DNA of 17,452 nucleotides from the NCBI GenBank assembly GCA_945860255.1, contig CAMAQI010000035.1, positions 1 through 17,452 on the forward strand. Reading direction: 5' to 3'. How positions within the stretch are numbered: position 1 is the first letter of the stretch; every line of letters begins with the position of its first letter. The stretch comes from Methylacidiphilum caldifontis. GTDB taxonomy: Bacteria > Verrucomicrobiota > Verrucomicrobiia > Methylacidiphilales > CAMAQI01. Shown piece after piece: positions 16,534 through 17,452 of the stretch. The notes under the pieces are model-generated. The model saw only the letters and a list, made by a program, of their open reading frames with translations. It ran no database searches and was not told where the DNA came from. The translations under genes were made by a program, and so were the position numbers.

Positions 16534-17085
16534 ATGCCCCTCTCCTCTACACACATCCCACTCGGAATAGTCGCTCCCTCTTTTGCTCTTCCCAATACAG
16601 TCGATGGGAAGATCATTTCAATCGATGATTTTCCGAACGCCAAGGCCTATGCGATCTTTTTTATTTGCAATCATTGTCCCTACGTCATTCACCTTCAAAA
16701 AGGGCTAGTTGAGTTTGCTAATGACTATCTCTCCAAAGGAGTGGCTATTTTTGCAATCAGCTCGAATGATATCCTCAACTACCCAGAAGATGCACCCGAT
16801 CGAATGAAAAAAGTGGCGCTCGATGCAAATTTTCCTTTTCCCTATTTATACGATGAAACTCAAGAGGTTGCAAAAAGCTATCATGCCGCCTGTACCCCCG
16901 ATCTCTATCTATTCAACCAAGATCGAAAATTAGTTTATCGTGGTGAATTCGATAACAGTCGAAAAGGGAACAGCGAACCAGTCACAGGGAATAGTTTCCG
17001 AAAAGCCTGCGACCTTATTTTAGCGAATCAACCAGTGCCTAAGGAACAAATTCCTAGCATCGGCTGCGGAATCAAGTGGAAATAA
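16534..17085 (+). CDS. Thioredoxin-fold (AhpC/TSA-like) family protein
   Basis: A 183-residue cytosolic protein of the thioredoxin/peroxiredoxin-like family. The redox site is C45-N-H-C48 in FICNHCPYV. TPDLYLF follows at 121-127 with the cis-proline P122, preceded by C120. The C-terminal SIGCGIKWK (C178) is a hallmark of this particular subfamily. There is no signal peptide. It likely acts as a thiol oxidoreductase or peroxidase; the exact substrate is not known for this group. ATG 16534 lacks a Shine-Dalgarno, as do the upstream genes of this probable operon. It converges on the cyclophilin gene with 18 bases between the two stops, and I see no hairpin in that gap. Confidence 0.92.
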   Translation: MPLSSTHIPLGIVAPSFALPNTVDGKIISIDDFPNAKAYAIFFICNHCPYVIHLQKGLVEFANDYLSKGVAIFAISSNDILNYPEDAPDRMKKVALDANFPFPYLYDETQEVAKSYHAACTPDLYLFNQDRKLVYRGEFDNSRKGNSEPVTGNSFRKACDLILANQPVPKEQIPSIGCGIKWK

Positions 17086-17103
17086 CTCGAAGCAAGTTCT
17101 CGG

Positions 17104-17452
17104 TTATTGAACCGTAGCCTTCTTCAACGTAACGGTCATTTCAATACGCTTCATCGGGTTATCCCGCTCATCACAGTCGATCTTCGAAATCTTTTCGACA
17201 ACCTCCATTCCCTTATCAACTTCCCCAAAAACGGTATACTCCCCATCTAAAAAGGGGGCTGGCTCTAAACAAATATAAAACTGACTACCATTGGATTTCT
17301 TTTCCGGATTCGAGTCGTTTCCTGAACGCGCCATGGCGACCGCCCCCTTGATGTGAGGGAGGGCAATCTCTTGAACGATTTGATAAGAGGGTCCCCCTGT
17401 TCCGTGTTGCTCCCGAGCACTTTTCGGATCACGAGTCGTTGGATCTCCTCCT
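17104..17452 (-). CDS. Cyclophilin-type peptidyl-prolyl isomerase, 5' part outside window
   Basis: The 3' 115 codons of a cyclophilin. The frame is open to the window edge and reads GGDPTTRDP, then GTGGPSY, HIKGAVAMARSGND and NGSQFYICLEP, and ends FGEVDKGMEVVEKIS plus a short tail. These are the conserved core segments (GGDP, MAR, GSQFFI, and the VFG motif) of the enzyme that speeds proline cis-trans isomerisation in protein folding. The catalytic FHR segment and the N-terminus, including any signal peptide, lie beyond 17452, so its location in the cell is unknown. The apparent start at 17334 is an internal methionine (MARSG) and not the true start. Confidence 0.93.
   Translation of the reverse strand, partial: GGDPTTRDPKSAREQHGTGGPSYQIVQEIALPHIKGAVAMARSGNDSNPEKKSNGSQFYICLEPAPFLDGEYTVFGEVDKGMEVVEKISKIDCDERDNPMKRIEMTVTLKKATVQ

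Overview
This is a moderate-GC (mid-40s % by eye), gene-dense stretch of a bacterial chromosome. A lipoprotein signal, a SurA/PpiD-type periplasmic chaperone, a polysaccharide-type flippase and a giant multidomain signalling kinase point to a Gram-negative-type, environmentally versatile bacterium. The mix of a type III polyketide synthase operon, a kinase/ATPase/histidine-kinase fusion and dispersed intergenic repeats would fit the PVC group (for example Verrucomicrobiota relatives), but no marker gene settles the phylum, so this is a low-confidence guess. TAA, TGA and TAG are all used as ordinary stops.

Layout. (1) 123-5711 (+) is one 1862-residue cytosolic signalling protein: Ser/Thr kinase, AAA-type ATPase, long helical-repeat region, GAF, histidine kinase and response-regulator receiver. 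(2) 5712-6019 is a gene-free spacer between convergent units, with a 44+44 base inverted repeat. (3) 8747-6020 (-) is a tightly overlapping three-gene operon: SAM methyltransferase, FAD-dependent oxidoreductase, type III polyketide synthase. It resembles in content the phenolic-lipid/alkylquinone operon type (srsABC of Streptomyces). (4) 8834-11373 (+) holds a small DoxX/MauE-like membrane protein, a membrane-anchored SurA/PpiD-like chaperone and a methylated-DNA-protein cysteine methyltransferase. The last two share an ATGA overlap. The methyltransferase's 3' end runs into repeat-like DNA, followed by a GC-rich 8-base tandem repeat. (5) 13852-11480 (-) is a LivK-type substrate-binding lipoprotein gene followed 6 bases later by a flippase. 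The lipoprotein gene has an in-frame amber codon two codons after the lipobox cysteine. (6) 14159-13968 (-) is an unrecognised 63-residue gene with a strong Shine-Dalgarno and a textbook intrinsic terminator. (7) 14204-17085 (+) holds a LuxE-like acyl-protein synthetase, CinA and a thioredoxin-fold protein with short gaps, probably one operon. (8) 17452-17104 (-) is the 3' part of a cyclophilin whose start lies outside the window.

The clearest functional unit is the polyketide operon, where ATGA junctions couple translation of an aromatic-ring-forming synthase to a flavin oxidoreductase and a methyltransferase. The clearest anomalies are the nonsense codon in the LivK gene, the inverted repeat whose arm differences are mostly G-U compatible in one transcript orientation, and the unknown 63-residue gene. 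No tRNA, rRNA, CRISPR array, insertion sequence or phage gene was seen.
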